Positions 41,523-50,959 of a stretch of DNA of 64,000 nt are shown here, piece after piece. The notes under the pieces are model-generated. The model saw only the letters and a program-made list of their open reading frames with translations. It did not search any database and had not been told where the DNA came from. Numbering within the stretch: position 1 is the first letter of the stretch; each line of letters begins with the position of its first letter. Made by a program: the position numbers and the translations under genes. The DNA is from Microvirga aerophila. Its GTDB lineage: Bacteria > Pseudomonadota > Alphaproteobacteria > Rhizobiales > Beijerinckiaceae. The stretch is taken from assembly GCF_003332305.1 (NCBI RefSeq), contig NZ_QOIO01000012.1, positions 58,847-122,846 on the forward strand, in the 5' to 3' direction.

Positions 41523-44519
41523 TTATCCAATCTTGTAAAATGCACTAAACCGTTGCGTAACATGTCCAAGCACATGGATCAGATGCGTGACCGTCAACTC
41601 GGCCGCAGGAAGGCCAGCAACGGCAGATAGTCGTCGGAGCACGGCTTTTGGCACAGTGGCGGCATCGAATGAACCCTCCACCATCAGCCTCTGCCACTGG
41701 AAAATCGTATTGAACAAGTGATGTGCCTCAATCAGCGTACGGGCGTCCTCCTCGCCAAGCAGGCCTGCCTGTTGTGCCTGAACGAAAACGTCCTCCGTCG
41801 GCAGGCCGATCAAGGCTGGATGCTCGGCCCCATGCGCGAGCACGAGGGCTTGTGCGATGAAGTCGAGGTCGGTGAGGCCACCTCGGGAGAGTTTGAGGTC
41901 CCAGGGGTTGTCGTCGCCTTTTTCCTTGGCGATGAGCTCGCGCATTTCGCGAACCTCAGTGAAAACCTTGCGGCGGTTGCGGGGAGCGCCGACGATGTCT
42001 CTGATGGCGGCTTCAACTCGCGGCCCGAAATCGCCATCGGCGAGCAGCACGCGGGCGCGGGTGAGAGCCATGTGCTCCCACAATTCCGCCTCCGATTGCT
42101 GGTAGTTCAGGAAGCCGCGGAACTGTGAGGCGACGGGCCCCTTGCCTCCTTGAGGGCGTAGACGCAGGTCAACCTCGTAGAGCAGGCCTCGCCGGGTCGG
42201 TACGGTCAGCGCCGCCACGAGGCGCTGGGTGAGGCGGGTGTAATAGACCACCACGTCGAGCTTGCGGGGCCCGGTGCTCTCACGCCTGTCTTCGTCGAAA
42301 TCGTAGATGACCACGAGGTCGAGGTCGGACCCTGCCGTCAGCTCGCGGGTGCCGAGGCGGCCGAGCCCCAGGATCGCCACTTGCGCCCCCGGCACCGTGC
42401 CGTGCTCCGCTTCGAAGACCTTCCGCACCGCGTCAAGGGATTCGCGAACGATGGCATCCGCGATGGACGCATAGGCCTCGCCGGCCTGTGCCGGAGAGAG
42501 GATGTCCGACAGCAGGCGCGCGCCTGTGATGAAACGCATCTGCCGGGCTGCATCCCTTGCCCTGTCGAGGAAGTCCTCATGGTCGGACGGCGTGCCGATG
42601 ATCTGACGGATTTGCTGGCCGATGGCGGCGTCATCGCTGAACGGGATGCCGAAGGCCGGATCGATGAGCGCATCGAGCACGTGCGGGGACTGGGCCACCG
42701 TGTCGGCGAGGCGCGGGGCAGTGCCAAGCAGGTCGGCGAAACGGAGGCGCAGGCGATCGTGCGATTGCAAGATGGTGAGAAGCTCCACGGCGGCCGGCAT
42801 TCGGCCGAAGGCCCGGTCGAGGGCCGCCAGTGCGCCATCGGGGTCGGCCGTCCCTCCCAGCGCGGATAGCAGTGCCGGCGTCAATTCGGTCAGGACCTCC
42901 CGCGCGCGCTGGCTTGTGATGGCGGCTCTGCGGCCGAAATGCCATCCGCGGACCGTCTCGGCCGCCTGGGCGGGATTATGAAAGCCCATTCGCTCAAGAG
43001 TCGCGAGAGTCTCGGGATCGTCCGTTGTGCCGGTGAAGACGAGATTGCCCACGTCGGAGGCGAGCTCCGGCCCTTCCTCGAACAGCAATGCATAGTGCCC
43101 CTGAACGATGCGCGCTTGCTCGGTCAGGGCCTTGGCGAAAGCCTTCAAAGACGGATAGCCGCAGAACTTCGCGAAGCGCTTCAGCTCGTCCTCGTCGGAG
43201 GGCAGACGCTGCGTCTGCTCGTCCGCCACCATTTGCAGCCGATGCTCGATGGTGCGCAGGAAGCGGTAGGCATCGGAGAGTTCATCCCGCGCCTTATCGG
43301 TGATCCAGCCCTCGTCGTGCAAAGCCACGAGCATATCGAGGGTTCGCCTGCCTCGCAGCGCCGGACGGCGTCCGCCGAAGACGAGTTGTTGAGTCTGTAC
43401 GAAAAACTCGATCTCGCGAATGCCGCCCCGTCCGAGCTTGATGTCGTGGCCCGCCACGGCGATCTCGTCATGACCACGCACCGCATGAATCTGCCGCTTC
43501 ATCGCATGAACGTCGGCGATGGACGCAAAATCAAAATACTTGCGCCAGATAAAGGGGCGCAGCTCGCTCAGGAAATTTTCGCCGACGGCGATGTCGCCTG
43601 CGACCGGCCGCGCCTTGATGAGAGCGGCGCGCTCCCAGTTCTGGCCAACTGTTTCATAGTAGACATAGGCGGACGGTAGAGCCACCGCTGTCGGAGTCGA
43701 GGCCGGATCCGGTCGAAGGCGATAATCGACCCGGTGCACATAGCCGTCGGCAGTCCGCTCCTGGAGCAGTTTTGCGAGCTGCTGGGCGATGCGCGTATAA
43801 ATGGTTGCCGGCTCGGCTCCCTCCTTCAAGGCAGGGCACTCGGGATCGAAGAACGCCACGAGATCGATGTCGCTGGAATAATTGAGTTCACCCGCGCCGT
43901 GCTTGCCGAGCGCCAAGACCGTAATGCCGGCCCCCTCCCCTGGTGTATCCGGATTCCGGAGTTTGATGCGACCGGACTGGGCCGTCTCGGTCAGGATCAG
44001 ATCAACGCCGCCGCGCACGGAAGAATCCGCGAATTCCGACAGGGCTCCCGTGACCTCCTCGACGCTCCAGATGCCCCCGATATCCGCAAGAGCAACCAGA
44101 AGCGCATGGGTATTGCGGTTGCGGCGGAACTTGCGCACCACCGCATCCCTTGTCAGATCCCCCGATCGAAACTCCTGAAAGAGACCGGCTTGGCTTGCGA
44201 CGATTGAACGATGCGTCTCCTCTGGCGACTGCAAGCAGATGGATGCCATGCGGGCCGGGTCGCTCACGATGAGCTGCCAGAGAAAGGTCGAATGATCGGC
44301 GATGGAGAGAAGGAGGTTCCGAAGCGGCTCAGTGTCCATGTGCGGCAGGAGAGCGGCTGCCTCAGCCACCTCCTGCGCCCGTCCGATGAAATCCGCCAGC
44401 TGCGCCTTGGCCCGCTTGGCATCGGAAACGGGGGGAGCCTGCGTCAGGCGGCTGAGGAGGGGCTGGTTCTGATCCGGCACGGCTAATCCATTGCGTTCGA
44501 GAGGGCCCCGAGTGTCCAC
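41523..44519 (-). CDS. glnE: Bifunctional glutamine-synthetase adenylyltransferase / adenylyl-removing enzyme
   Basis: A 998-residue enzyme that attaches AMP to, or removes it from, glutamine synthetase in response to nitrogen status through PII. It has two nucleotidyltransferase domains. The N-terminal adenylyl-removase has GKHGAGELNYSSDIDLVAFF (G-E-L-x-x-S-S-D-I-D). The C-terminal adenylyltransferase has GLGRLGTRELTAGSDLDLVV. GRGGIREIEFFVQTQQLVFG and LSRGGLTDLDFIAQALVLAH are the conserved regulatory segments. The start is a GTG with AAAGGGCC directly upstream. It follows the two-component pair on the same strand, a gene order I recall from rhizobia. Confidence 0.97.
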   Translation of the reverse strand: MDTRGPLERNGLAVPDQNQPLLSRLTQAPPVSDAKRAKAQLADFIGRAQEVAEAAALLPHMDTEPLRNLLLSIADHSTFLWQLIVSDPARMASICLQSPEETHRSIVASQAGLFQEFRSGDLTRDAVVRKFRRNRNTHALLVALADIGGIWSVEEVTGALSEFADSSVRGGVDLILTETAQSGRIKLRNPDTPGEGAGITVLALGKHGAGELNYSSDIDLVAFFDPECPALKEGAEPATIYTRIAQQLAKLLQERTADGYVHRVDYRLRPDPASTPTAVALPSAYVYYETVGQNWERAALIKARPVAGDIAVGENFLSELRPFIWRKYFDFASIADVHAMKRQIHAVRGHDEIAVAGHDIKLGRGGIREIEFFVQTQQLVFGGRRPALRGRRTLDMLVALHDEGWITDKARDELSDAYRFLRTIEHRLQMVADEQTQRLPSDEDELKRFAKFCGYPSLKAFAKALTEQARIVQGHYALLFEEGPELASDVGNLVFTGTTDDPETLATLERMGFHNPAQAAETVRGWHFGRRAAITSQRAREVLTELTPALLSALGGTADPDGALAALDRAFGRMPAAVELLTILQSHDRLRLRFADLLGTAPRLADTVAQSPHVLDALIDPAFGIPFSDDAAIGQQIRQIIGTPSDHEDFLDRARDAARQMRFITGARLLSDILSPAQAGEAYASIADAIVRESLDAVRKVFEAEHGTVPGAQVAILGLGRLGTRELTAGSDLDLVVIYDFDEDRRESTGPRKLDVVVYYTRLTQRLVAALTVPTRRGLLYEVDLRLRPQGGKGPVASQFRGFLNYQQSEAELWEHMALTRARVLLADGDFGPRVEAAIRDIVGAPRNRRKVFTEVREMRELIAKEKGDDNPWDLKLSRGGLTDLDFIAQALVLAHGAEHPALIGLPTEDVFVQAQQAGLLGEEDARTLIEAHHLFNTIFQWQRLMVEGSFDAATVPKAVLRRLSAVAGLPAAELTVTHLIHVLGHVTQRFSAFYKIG

Positions 44520-44562
44520 GGCCCTTTGCCGAACGCAACCGAAATATCGAACCCTGGGGCTC

Positions 44563-45990
44563 CTACTCGGCCGCCTGCGAAAGTGCTTGCGGAAGTGGGA
44601 CGCTCCTTAAGGGCAGGATCAGCACGGCCCGCAGGCCGGGCTCGTTGTCCTCAAGCCGAAGCGTGCCCTCGTGCAGCCGCGCCACCGCCGCCGCGAGGCT
44701 GAGGCCGAGGCCGAAACCGGGGCGCGAACGAGCGGTCTCCAGCCGCACGAATCGTTCGAGAACACGGCTGCGATCCGCCTCCGGAATACCCGGCCCCCGG
44801 TCTGCCACCTCGATCCGCACATCCCCATCGACCCGCTTTGCCGTAACGGTGATGACAGGAGCAATCCCATTAGAGGTCGTGCGAGCACCGTATTTCAACG
44901 CATTGTCGAGAAGATTCGCCATGGCTTGCCCGAGCAGCTCGCGGTTGCCATGGATTGGCAAGTCGTCCTCGACCGTGACTTCGAGCGGAATCTCCGCCTC
45001 CTCGGCCAAGGCATCGTAAAGCTCAGCGACGTCTCGCACGGTCTCGGCCGCGTTGAAATCCGCCAGGCCTTCCCGCGCGTTTCCAGCCTCCAACCTTGCG
45101 ATCATGAGAAGTGCGTTGAAGATGCGGATAAGGTTGTCGCTCTCCTCGATGATCGCCTCGAGGGATGTCCTCAGCTCGTCAGAAGATTTGGCTGTGCGCA
45201 GCGCCTCATCAGCCTTGTTGCGCAGACGGGTCAGAGGGGTCTTGAGATCGTGCGCGATATTGTCCGAGACCTCCCGCATGCCACGCATCAGTTCGCCGAT
45301 GCGATCAAGCATGTCGTTGAGATTCTGGGCAAGGCGGTCAAGCTCATCACCCGTGCCCGCAACGCGCAAGCGGCCTCCGAGGTCTCCCGCCATGATGCTG
45401 CGGGTCGTCTCCGTCATGTCGTCGACGCGCTTGAGCACCCTGCGTGTGATGAACCAGCCGCCCGCACAGCCGAGCACACCGATGAACAGGAGCGAATATC
45501 CGAATGCGCGCTGAATCACCTCGCGAAGCCGGGCCCGCTCCTCCACGTCCCGCCCGACCAGAAGGCGAAAACCTCCGGGTAGGATATAGACCCGCACGAT
45601 CGCATGGCTTGGAGCGGCGTCCGTGTCGTCCGTCCGGTTATAGGCCGTCTCGAACTGACCTGGCTGGTCGATCACACCCGGAGGCAAGGCTCCCACATTG
45701 CCAGCGATGCGCTCGCCGCTGTTCGTGGTGACGAGATAGAGCGATGCACCGGGAGCGCGGGAGCGCCGCTCGACGATGTTCACCAGGCGGCGCAAACCGC
45801 CAAGGCGATACTGCTCCGACAACCCATTGATCTCGGCCTCAATGGTGGAGACGAACTGGTCATTGAGGAGTCTTTGGGCGCTCCAGGCGACATACCCTAA
45901 CGACACGAAAGCGAAGACGGTGAAGATGAGCAGATACGCAAACGACAGCTTAAAGGCTGTCGTGCGGAAAAGCTTGCCGAGGGCGGTCAT
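44563..45990 (-). CDS. Sensor histidine kinase (HAMP, HisKA, HATPase)
   Basis: A 475-residue membrane kinase. Helix 1 is near residues 14-33 (LSFAYLLIFTVFAFVSLGYV) and helix 2 near 170-187 (YSLLFIGVLGCAGGWFIT), with a periplasmic sensor of about 135 residues between. The HAMP segment starts RRVLKRVDDMTETTRSIMAG. The H-box is SDNIAHDLKTPLTRLRNKAD, and the ATPase has MANLLDNALKYG, VADRGPGIPEADR and GFGLGLSLAAAVARLH. The Met at 45990 is taken as start; the frame is open upstream but overlaps the regulator gene. Its partner is the regulator encoded directly upstream, 41 bases away. The stimulus is unknown; nearness to degP suggests envelope stress. Confidence 0.93.
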   Translation of the reverse strand: MTALGKLFRTTAFKLSFAYLLIFTVFAFVSLGYVAWSAQRLLNDQFVSTIEAEINGLSEQYRLGGLRRLVNIVERRSRAPGASLYLVTTNSGERIAGNVGALPPGVIDQPGQFETAYNRTDDTDAAPSHAIVRVYILPGGFRLLVGRDVEERARLREVIQRAFGYSLLFIGVLGCAGGWFITRRVLKRVDDMTETTRSIMAGDLGGRLRVAGTGDELDRLAQNLNDMLDRIGELMRGMREVSDNIAHDLKTPLTRLRNKADEALRTAKSSDELRTSLEAIIEESDNLIRIFNALLMIARLEAGNAREGLADFNAAETVRDVAELYDALAEEAEIPLEVTVEDDLPIHGNRELLGQAMANLLDNALKYGARTTSNGIAPVITVTAKRVDGDVRIEVADRGPGIPEADRSRVLERFVRLETARSRPGFGLGLSLAAAVARLHEGTLRLEDNEPGLRAVLILPLRSVPLPQALSQAAE

Positions 45991-46030
45991 GATCCGCCCC
46001 CGCGTTGTCCACGTCCATCGTTCGGCCGGT

Positions 46031-46735
46031 TCATTCCTCGCCCCCCTGGGCTCCGACCCGGACCATGTAGCCCGCGCCCCGGATGGTGTGGATGAGTGGT
46101 TTGTCGAAACCCTTGTCGATTTTAGCCCGGAGCCTGGAGACATGCACGTCGATCACGTTCGTCTGCGGATCGAAATGATAGTCCCACACGTGCTCTAACA
46201 GCATGGTGCGGGTGACGACCTGATTGGCGTTCTTCATCAGGTATTCGAGCAGCCTGAACTCGCGGGGCTGGAGGATGATCTCTTGACCGGAACGCGTGAC
46301 CCGATGGGACAGGCGGTCGAGTTCCAGATCCGCGATGCGGTAGACCGTCGGCTCCGCATTGGGCGCTGAGGCGCGCCGCCTGGCGAGAACTTCGACGCGG
46401 GCGAGCAGCTCAGAGAAGGCATAGGGCTTGGGCAGATAATCGTCTCCACCGGCCCGCAACCCCTTCACCCGGTCGTCCACCTGTCCAAGGGCGGAAAGGA
46501 TCAGGACCGGGGTCTCCACCTTCTGTTCTCGCAAGGAGCGGATGAGGGACAGGCCATCGAGCTTGGGAAGCATGCGGTCGACCACCAGCACGTCATAATC
46601 GCCCGCCTCGGCCATGGCGTAACCGTCGAGGCCATCGTCGGCATGGTCTGCTACATGGCCCGCTTCGCGAAACGCCTTGACGATATAGGAGGCCGCCTCT
46701 CGGTCGTCCTCGATGATGAGAATTCGCATGGACAT
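46031..46735 (-). CDS. OmpR/PhoB-family response regulator
   Basis: A 234-residue regulator. The receiver domain has acidic pocket IIEDD, phosphoacceptor Asp in DVLVVDRMLPKLDGLSLI (near residue 54), the Thr/Ser position at LSALG and Lys in YLPKPYAF. The winged-helix DNA-binding domain has LQPREFRLLEYLMKNANQVV, TRTMLLEHVWDYHFDPQTNV and IHTIRGAGYMV. It is the partner of the kinase encoded just downstream. The pair lies between degP and glnE. Confidence 0.95.
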   Translation of the reverse strand: MSMRILIIEDDREAASYIVKAFREAGHVADHADDGLDGYAMAEAGDYDVLVVDRMLPKLDGLSLIRSLREQKVETPVLILSALGQVDDRVKGLRAGGDDYLPKPYAFSELLARVEVLARRRASAPNAEPTVYRIADLELDRLSHRVTRSGQEIILQPREFRLLEYLMKNANQVVTRTMLLEHVWDYHFDPQTNVIDVHVSRLRAKIDKGFDKPLIHTIRGAGYMVRVGAQGGEE

Positions 46736-46858
46736 GGGTCTAACGTATCTGAAACCCAGCGGCAGGCCAGCCCTGGAGGGGAACGAGGCCGGCCTGCCGT
46801 GGGCAGCGCATGATCAGGCCCGAGGGGAATGGCCTGAAGTCCATGCGCCACTAAAGAC

Positions 46859-46915
46859 AGAGCGTGATCCGCCGTACTATCGGACGCCACTTTTGCTGAT
46901 CACGCTCTGGGATGC
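46859..46915. repeat. Dispersed intergenic element with inverted ends (copy 2)
   Basis: AGAGCGTGATC near 46859 returns inverted as GATCACGCTCT near 46901-46911, enclosing about 31 bases. The inner block CCACTTTTGCTGATCACGCT is close to CCACTTTTGCTGAACAGGCT at 13626-13645. It lies upstream of the response-regulator gene and downstream of degP, with no coding potential. Confidence 0.6.
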
Positions 46916-46965
46916 CGGGCTACGAGGGGACATGAAACCCGGTATCCAGCTTTGTCCGAAAGGCT

Positions 46966-48183
46966 TTAAGCACCCTTCGGCTGAGTTGCGACCTCGAGAG
47001 TGACGGTGCGCTCCTTGCCGTCGCGATAGAGGGTGAGCGCCACCGACTTGCCGGGGGCCACGTTCGCGATCATGCGCGACAGGTCCTTGGCCTCCTGGAT
47101 CGGCTGGCCGTCCACCGCCACGATGGTGTCGCCCGTCCGGACGCCGGCCTTCGCGGCGGGACCATCCTTCATGGCTTCCGCAACGAGAGCGCCCTTCGGC
47201 TCCTTGAGGCCAATCGCTTCCGCGATCTCCTTCGTGACCGGCTGCATCTGTACGCCGATGAAGCCACGGGTCACGGAGCCGCTATCCTTCAAGGACGTCA
47301 CGACCTGATCGACCGTGCTCGCCGGGATTGCGAAGGCGATGCCCACGTTGCCGCCCGACGGCGAGAAGATCGCCGTGTTCACGCCGACCACCTCGCCGGC
47401 GAGATTGAAGGTCGGACCACCCGAGTTGCCTCTGTTGACCGACGCGTCGATCTGGATGAAGTCGTCATAGGGGCCTGCGCCGATATCGCGATGCTGCGCC
47501 GACACGATGCCGGCCGTGACCGTACCGCCGAGGCCGAACGGGTTGCCGATGGCCACCACCCAGTCGCCGATACGAGCCTTCTGGCCAGCAAGGCGCACAT
47601 AGGGGAAGTCGTCGCCTCCATCGACCTTCAGCAGGGCGAGGTCGGTCTTCGGATCGGTGCCGATCACCTTAGCGCTCAGCTCCTTGCCGTCATCCATGGT
47701 CACGGTCACTTCGCTGGCCTTGTCAACCACATGGTTGTTGGTCACCACATAGCCGTCAGCCGAGACGAAGAAGCCGGAGCCGAGGGACTGACCGAACTGC
47801 CGAGGCCGCTGCTGACGCGAACCACGGTCGCCGCGCTCACCGCGCTCGCCGTCCCGGAACTGCCGGAAGAAGCGCTCCATCGGGTGCCCGGGCGGAAGAT
47901 CGGGCATGGAGAATTGAGGACCAGCGTCCTCATCGCTGCGGTCGGCCACGTTCTGCACCTTGACCTTCACGGCCACGACGGCGGGCTTCACACGGTCGAT
48001 CACGTCCGCAAAGGACGGGACGTTCTGGATGGGCTGCGCCGCCGAGCGAAGCTCAGCATGGGCAGTGTTGGGGGCGACGAGACCGCTCTCGACGGCGCCG
48101 CCGGCAACGAGCGCCGCAACGGCCGCAGCGCCGAGCCATTTGGTCATACGCTTGCGGGCGGGTGTGGAAACTTTATCCAACAT
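46966..48183 (-). CDS. DegP/HtrA-type periplasmic serine protease
   Basis: A 405-residue protease with a signal or anchor segment (about residues 14-42). The catalytic triad is His in YVVTNNHVVDKA, Asp in TDPKTDLALLKV and Ser in VNRGNSGGPTFNLAGEVVGV. One PDZ domain follows (GFIGVQMQPVTKEIAEAIGL to LYRDGKERTVTLEV). Typical DegP has two PDZ domains and about 470-500 residues; here the second is absent, so the protein is closer to a single-PDZ HtrA. An Arg/Gly-rich loop (DGERGERGDRGSRQQRPRQF) sits before the catalytic His, as the LA loop of DegP does. The start follows GAGGAGAGACAGAAC. It probably handles damaged envelope proteins. Confidence 0.94.
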   Translation of the reverse strand: MLDKVSTPARKRMTKWLGAAAVAALVAGGAVESGLVAPNTAHAELRSAAQPIQNVPSFADVIDRVKPAVVAVKVKVQNVADRSDEDAGPQFSMPDLPPGHPMERFFRQFRDGERGERGDRGSRQQRPRQFGQSLGSGFFVSADGYVVTNNHVVDKASEVTVTMDDGKELSAKVIGTDPKTDLALLKVDGGDDFPYVRLAGQKARIGDWVVAIGNPFGLGGTVTAGIVSAQHRDIGAGPYDDFIQIDASVNRGNSGGPTFNLAGEVVGVNTAIFSPSGGNVGIAFAIPASTVDQVVTSLKDSGSVTRGFIGVQMQPVTKEIAEAIGLKEPKGALVAEAMKDGPAAKAGVRTGDTIVAVDGQPIQEAKDLSRMIANVAPGKSVALTLYRDGKERTVTLEVATQPKGA

Positions 48184-48359
48184 GTTCTGTCTCTCCTCGA
48201 GAAACCCTTGTGGGATCATCGTGAGAACAACATGGGGGCTGTCGCCTTACGGCACCCTCACCCAAAGATGAAATGTTGGTAAGGTTCAATCGGGTTTGGC
48301 AGTTGCCAGAACCGTGCCGGAGGTGTCACAACCGGCCCAACAACCTTTGGGGGCTTTCG

Positions 48360-48485
48360 ATGAGGCGTTTCATTCGTATCGGCTTGGTGGTGGGCATTGG
48401 GTTTGTGGCCACCGCCTGTGACAAATGCGGGAACTGGAACATCAACACCCCGCAATTCTGCAACAGCGTCAACCCGAAGGGCTGA
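48360..48485 (+). CDS. 41-residue lipoprotein
   Basis: MRRFIRIGLVVGIGFVATAC forms a signal sequence with lipobox VATAC (Cys at residue 20), followed by only 21 mature residues (DKCGNWNINTPQFCNSVNPK then G). The mature part has two more Cys that could form a disulfide. TTGGGGGC lies eight bases before the ATG. It is on the opposite strand to degP and ccmH, and convergent with ccmH. Small lipoproteins of this size are often lost in annotation; function is unknown. Confidence 0.7.
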   Translation: MRRFIRIGLVVGIGFVATACDKCGNWNINTPQFCNSVNPKG

Positions 48486-48496
48486 GCCGCACAGGC

Positions 48497-48955
48497 TCAG
48501 GCGCCTTGGTCGCGCTTGAGTAAGGCCTCAAGGGCTTTCTGCTCCTCGTCGTCGAGGGTTGAGGCAGAAGGCGGACGCCGCCGCAGGGCCGCATAGGCTC
48601 CAATCCCGCCGAGCACGAGCACGAGAGCCGGAGCGAGCCACAGCAACATGGTGTGGCGTCCGAAGGTCGGCTTGAGCAGCACGAATTCGCCGTAGCGCTG
48701 AACCAGATAGCCCTCGACCTGCTGGTCGGTGTCGCCAGCCACAAGGCGCTCGCGCACGAGGATGCGCAGGTCCTTGGCGAGCTGCGCGTCCGAGTCGTCG
48801 ATGGACTGGTTCTGGCACACCATGCAGCGAAGCCCCGCCGAAATTGCGCGGGCCCGCTTTTCCAGCACCGGATCCTTCAGCACCTCGTCGGGCTGCACCG
48901 CAAAGGCCGCTCCGCCGAGGAACAAGGCCGCAAGGAGGGCGAGGATGTAGCGCAT
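48497..48955 (-). CDS. ccmH: Cytochrome c maturation protein CcmH (CycL)
   Basis: A 152-residue periplasm-facing thioredox protein with signal peptide (to about residue 19, AAFAV). The active-site pair is LRCMVCQNQSIDDSDAQLAK, which reduces the apocytochrome CxxCH disulfide before heme attachment. YGEFVLLKPTFGRHTMLLWL and a C-terminal membrane helix (LAPALVLVLGGIGAYAAL) follow. It is the last gene of ccmI-ccmE-ccmF-ccmH, starting three bases after the ccmF stop. Confidence 0.95.
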   Translation of the reverse strand: MRYILALLAALFLGGAAFAVQPDEVLKDPVLEKRARAISAGLRCMVCQNQSIDDSDAQLAKDLRILVRERLVAGDTDQQVEGYLVQRYGEFVLLKPTFGRHTMLLWLAPALVLVLGGIGAYAALRRRPPSASTLDDEEQKALEALLKRDQGA

Positions 48956-48958
48956 GCT

Positions 48959-50950
48959 CTACTCCGCCGGAACCGACGCCACGGGAATCGACCGTGCGGG
49001 AGCCGGAGCGGCGATACGCAGCCGTCGGTCCGTAAGGGAAAGCGCACCGCCCGCCGCCATCACGACGGCGCCGAGCCAGATCAGCAGGACCAGAGGCTTG
49101 TAATAAAGGGTCAGGCCGATCGACCCATCGGGCCGAACCTCCCCCACGCTGGCGTAGATTTGACTCAGGCCGATGGTGACGATGCCGGCCTCCGTGGTCG
49201 GCATGCCGCGCGTCACGTAGAGACGCTTCATGGTGTCCACCATGCCGATCTCATTGCCGTTCCGGAAGACCCGAAGAGTCACCACATCCTCGCGGAAATT
49301 GGCCTCCTGACGCGGCACCACGCGCTCCAGCCGAACGGTGTAAGGACCAGCCGAGATCCTGTCGCCGATCTTGAGCGTGTCCATGCCTTCCAGGTCCCAG
49401 GCGGTGGCCGCGATGCCGATCACCGTCACGCCGACGCCTGCGTGAGCAAGTGCCGTACCCCAAGCCGACCGCGGCAGGTTCCTGGCCTTACGCCAGGTGA
49501 CCGACAAGGGGCTGCCCCTCGACCAGGAGCGGGTCACGATCTCATTCAGCGAGCCGAGGACCAGGAAGGCTCCGAGGCCAATGCCCAACGGTGCTCCAAC
49601 CGGCCCGCCGGCCGTGAAGGCCAGCATGACAAGCGTCGCCACGATCACGACCCCGAACACCGCATAGAGGCGCTGCGCCGTGCCGAGGAAATTGCCCCGC
49701 TTCCACGCAAGGGTCTGTCCGAACGGCAGAAGCATGAGAAGAGGAATGACCAGCGGCAGGAACGTGAAGTTGAAGAACGGTGCGCCTACCGAAATCTTGT
49801 CGCCTGTCAGCACCTCGAGCGCCAGCGGATAGAGCGTGCCGATGAAGACGGTAGCGCATGCGGTCGCGATGAAGAGGTTGTTGAGAACGAGAGCCCCCTC
49901 TCGCGAGACGGGCGCGAAGATTCCGCCCTGCTTCAGCAGGGGCGCGCGCCATGCAAACAGCGCGAGCGACCCGCCGATGAAGATGGTGAGGATGCCAAGG
50001 ATAAAGCTGCCGCGCTCCGGATCGACCGCGAAGGAATGGACCGAGGTGAGGACGCCGGAGCGGACGAGAAATGTGCCGAGCAGCGACAGGGAGAAGGTCA
50101 GGATCGCCAGCAGGATCGTCCAGACCTTCAGGGCGTCGCGCTTTTCCATGACGACGGTGGAATGAAGAAGCGCCGTTCCGGCAAGCCATGGCATGAGGGA
50201 GGCGTTCTCGACCGGATCCCAGAACCACCAGCCGCCCCATCCGAGTTCGTAATAGGCCCAATAGGACCCCATGGCGATGCCCAGGGTGAGGAATGCCCAC
50301 GCGCCCAGGGTCCAGGGCCGGACGATCCGGGCCCAGACCGCATCGATGCGCCCGTCGATGAGCGCTGCGCACGCAAACGCGAAGGAGATCGAGAAGCCCA
50401 CATAGCCGATGTAGAGAAGCGGCGGATGGATCGCGAGCCCCAGATCCTGAAGCAGTGGGTTGAGATCCTGTCCCTCGACGGGGGCCGGAACCACGCGGAC
50501 AAAGGGATTCGACGTCATGAGAATGAAGAGCAGGAACGCGATGGTGATCGCCGCCTGCACGGCCAGGGTGTTCGCCTGCAGCCGCACGGGCACGCTGCTC
50601 TTCGCGAGCGCCACGACGGCTCCAAACAAGGCCAGAATCAGCACCCATAGGAGCATCGAGCCCTCATGGTTTCCCCAGACGCCTGAGATCTTGTAGATCA
50701 GCGGCTTTGCCGAGTGCGAATTCTCGACCACGTTCAGGACCGAGAAGTCGGACGTCACATAGGCGACAGTGAGCGCAAGGAACGCAAAGGCGAGACAGGC
50801 CAGCACCGCCAGGGCGGTCGACGGCCCCACCGACATCAGGACGGGATCATTCGTGCGGGCACCCCAGAGCGGTACCAGGAACTGAATCAGGGACAAGCCA
50901 AGCGCGAGCGCGAGCGCAAAATGTCCGGCCTCGACCAACACGGATGGCAC
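48959..50950 (-). CDS. ccmF: Cytochrome c heme lyase subunit CcmF (CycK)
   Basis: A 663-residue inner-membrane protein with about fifteen helices that attaches heme to apocytochrome c. The tryptophan-rich heme-handling motif is ELGWGGWWFWDPVENASLMP, and further conserved segments are ISGVWGNHEGSMLLWVLILA and HPPLLYIGYVGFSISFAFAC. Conserved His residues lie in these segments, as in other CcmF proteins. It sits nine bases after ccmE and three bases before ccmH. Confidence 0.97.
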   Translation of the reverse strand: MPSVLVEAGHFALALALGLSLIQFLVPLWGARTNDPVLMSVGPSTALAVLACLAFAFLALTVAYVTSDFSVLNVVENSHSAKPLIYKISGVWGNHEGSMLLWVLILALFGAVVALAKSSVPVRLQANTLAVQAAITIAFLLFILMTSNPFVRVVPAPVEGQDLNPLLQDLGLAIHPPLLYIGYVGFSISFAFACAALIDGRIDAVWARIVRPWTLGAWAFLTLGIAMGSYWAYYELGWGGWWFWDPVENASLMPWLAGTALLHSTVVMEKRDALKVWTILLAILTFSLSLLGTFLVRSGVLTSVHSFAVDPERGSFILGILTIFIGGSLALFAWRAPLLKQGGIFAPVSREGALVLNNLFIATACATVFIGTLYPLALEVLTGDKISVGAPFFNFTFLPLVIPLLMLLPFGQTLAWKRGNFLGTAQRLYAVFGVVIVATLVMLAFTAGGPVGAPLGIGLGAFLVLGSLNEIVTRSWSRGSPLSVTWRKARNLPRSAWGTALAHAGVGVTVIGIAATAWDLEGMDTLKIGDRISAGPYTVRLERVVPRQEANFREDVVTLRVFRNGNEIGMVDTMKRLYVTRGMPTTEAGIVTIGLSQIYASVGEVRPDGSIGLTLYYKPLVLLIWLGAVVMAAGGALSLTDRRLRIAAPAPARSIPVASVPAE

Positions 50951-50959
50951 TCCCTCGAA

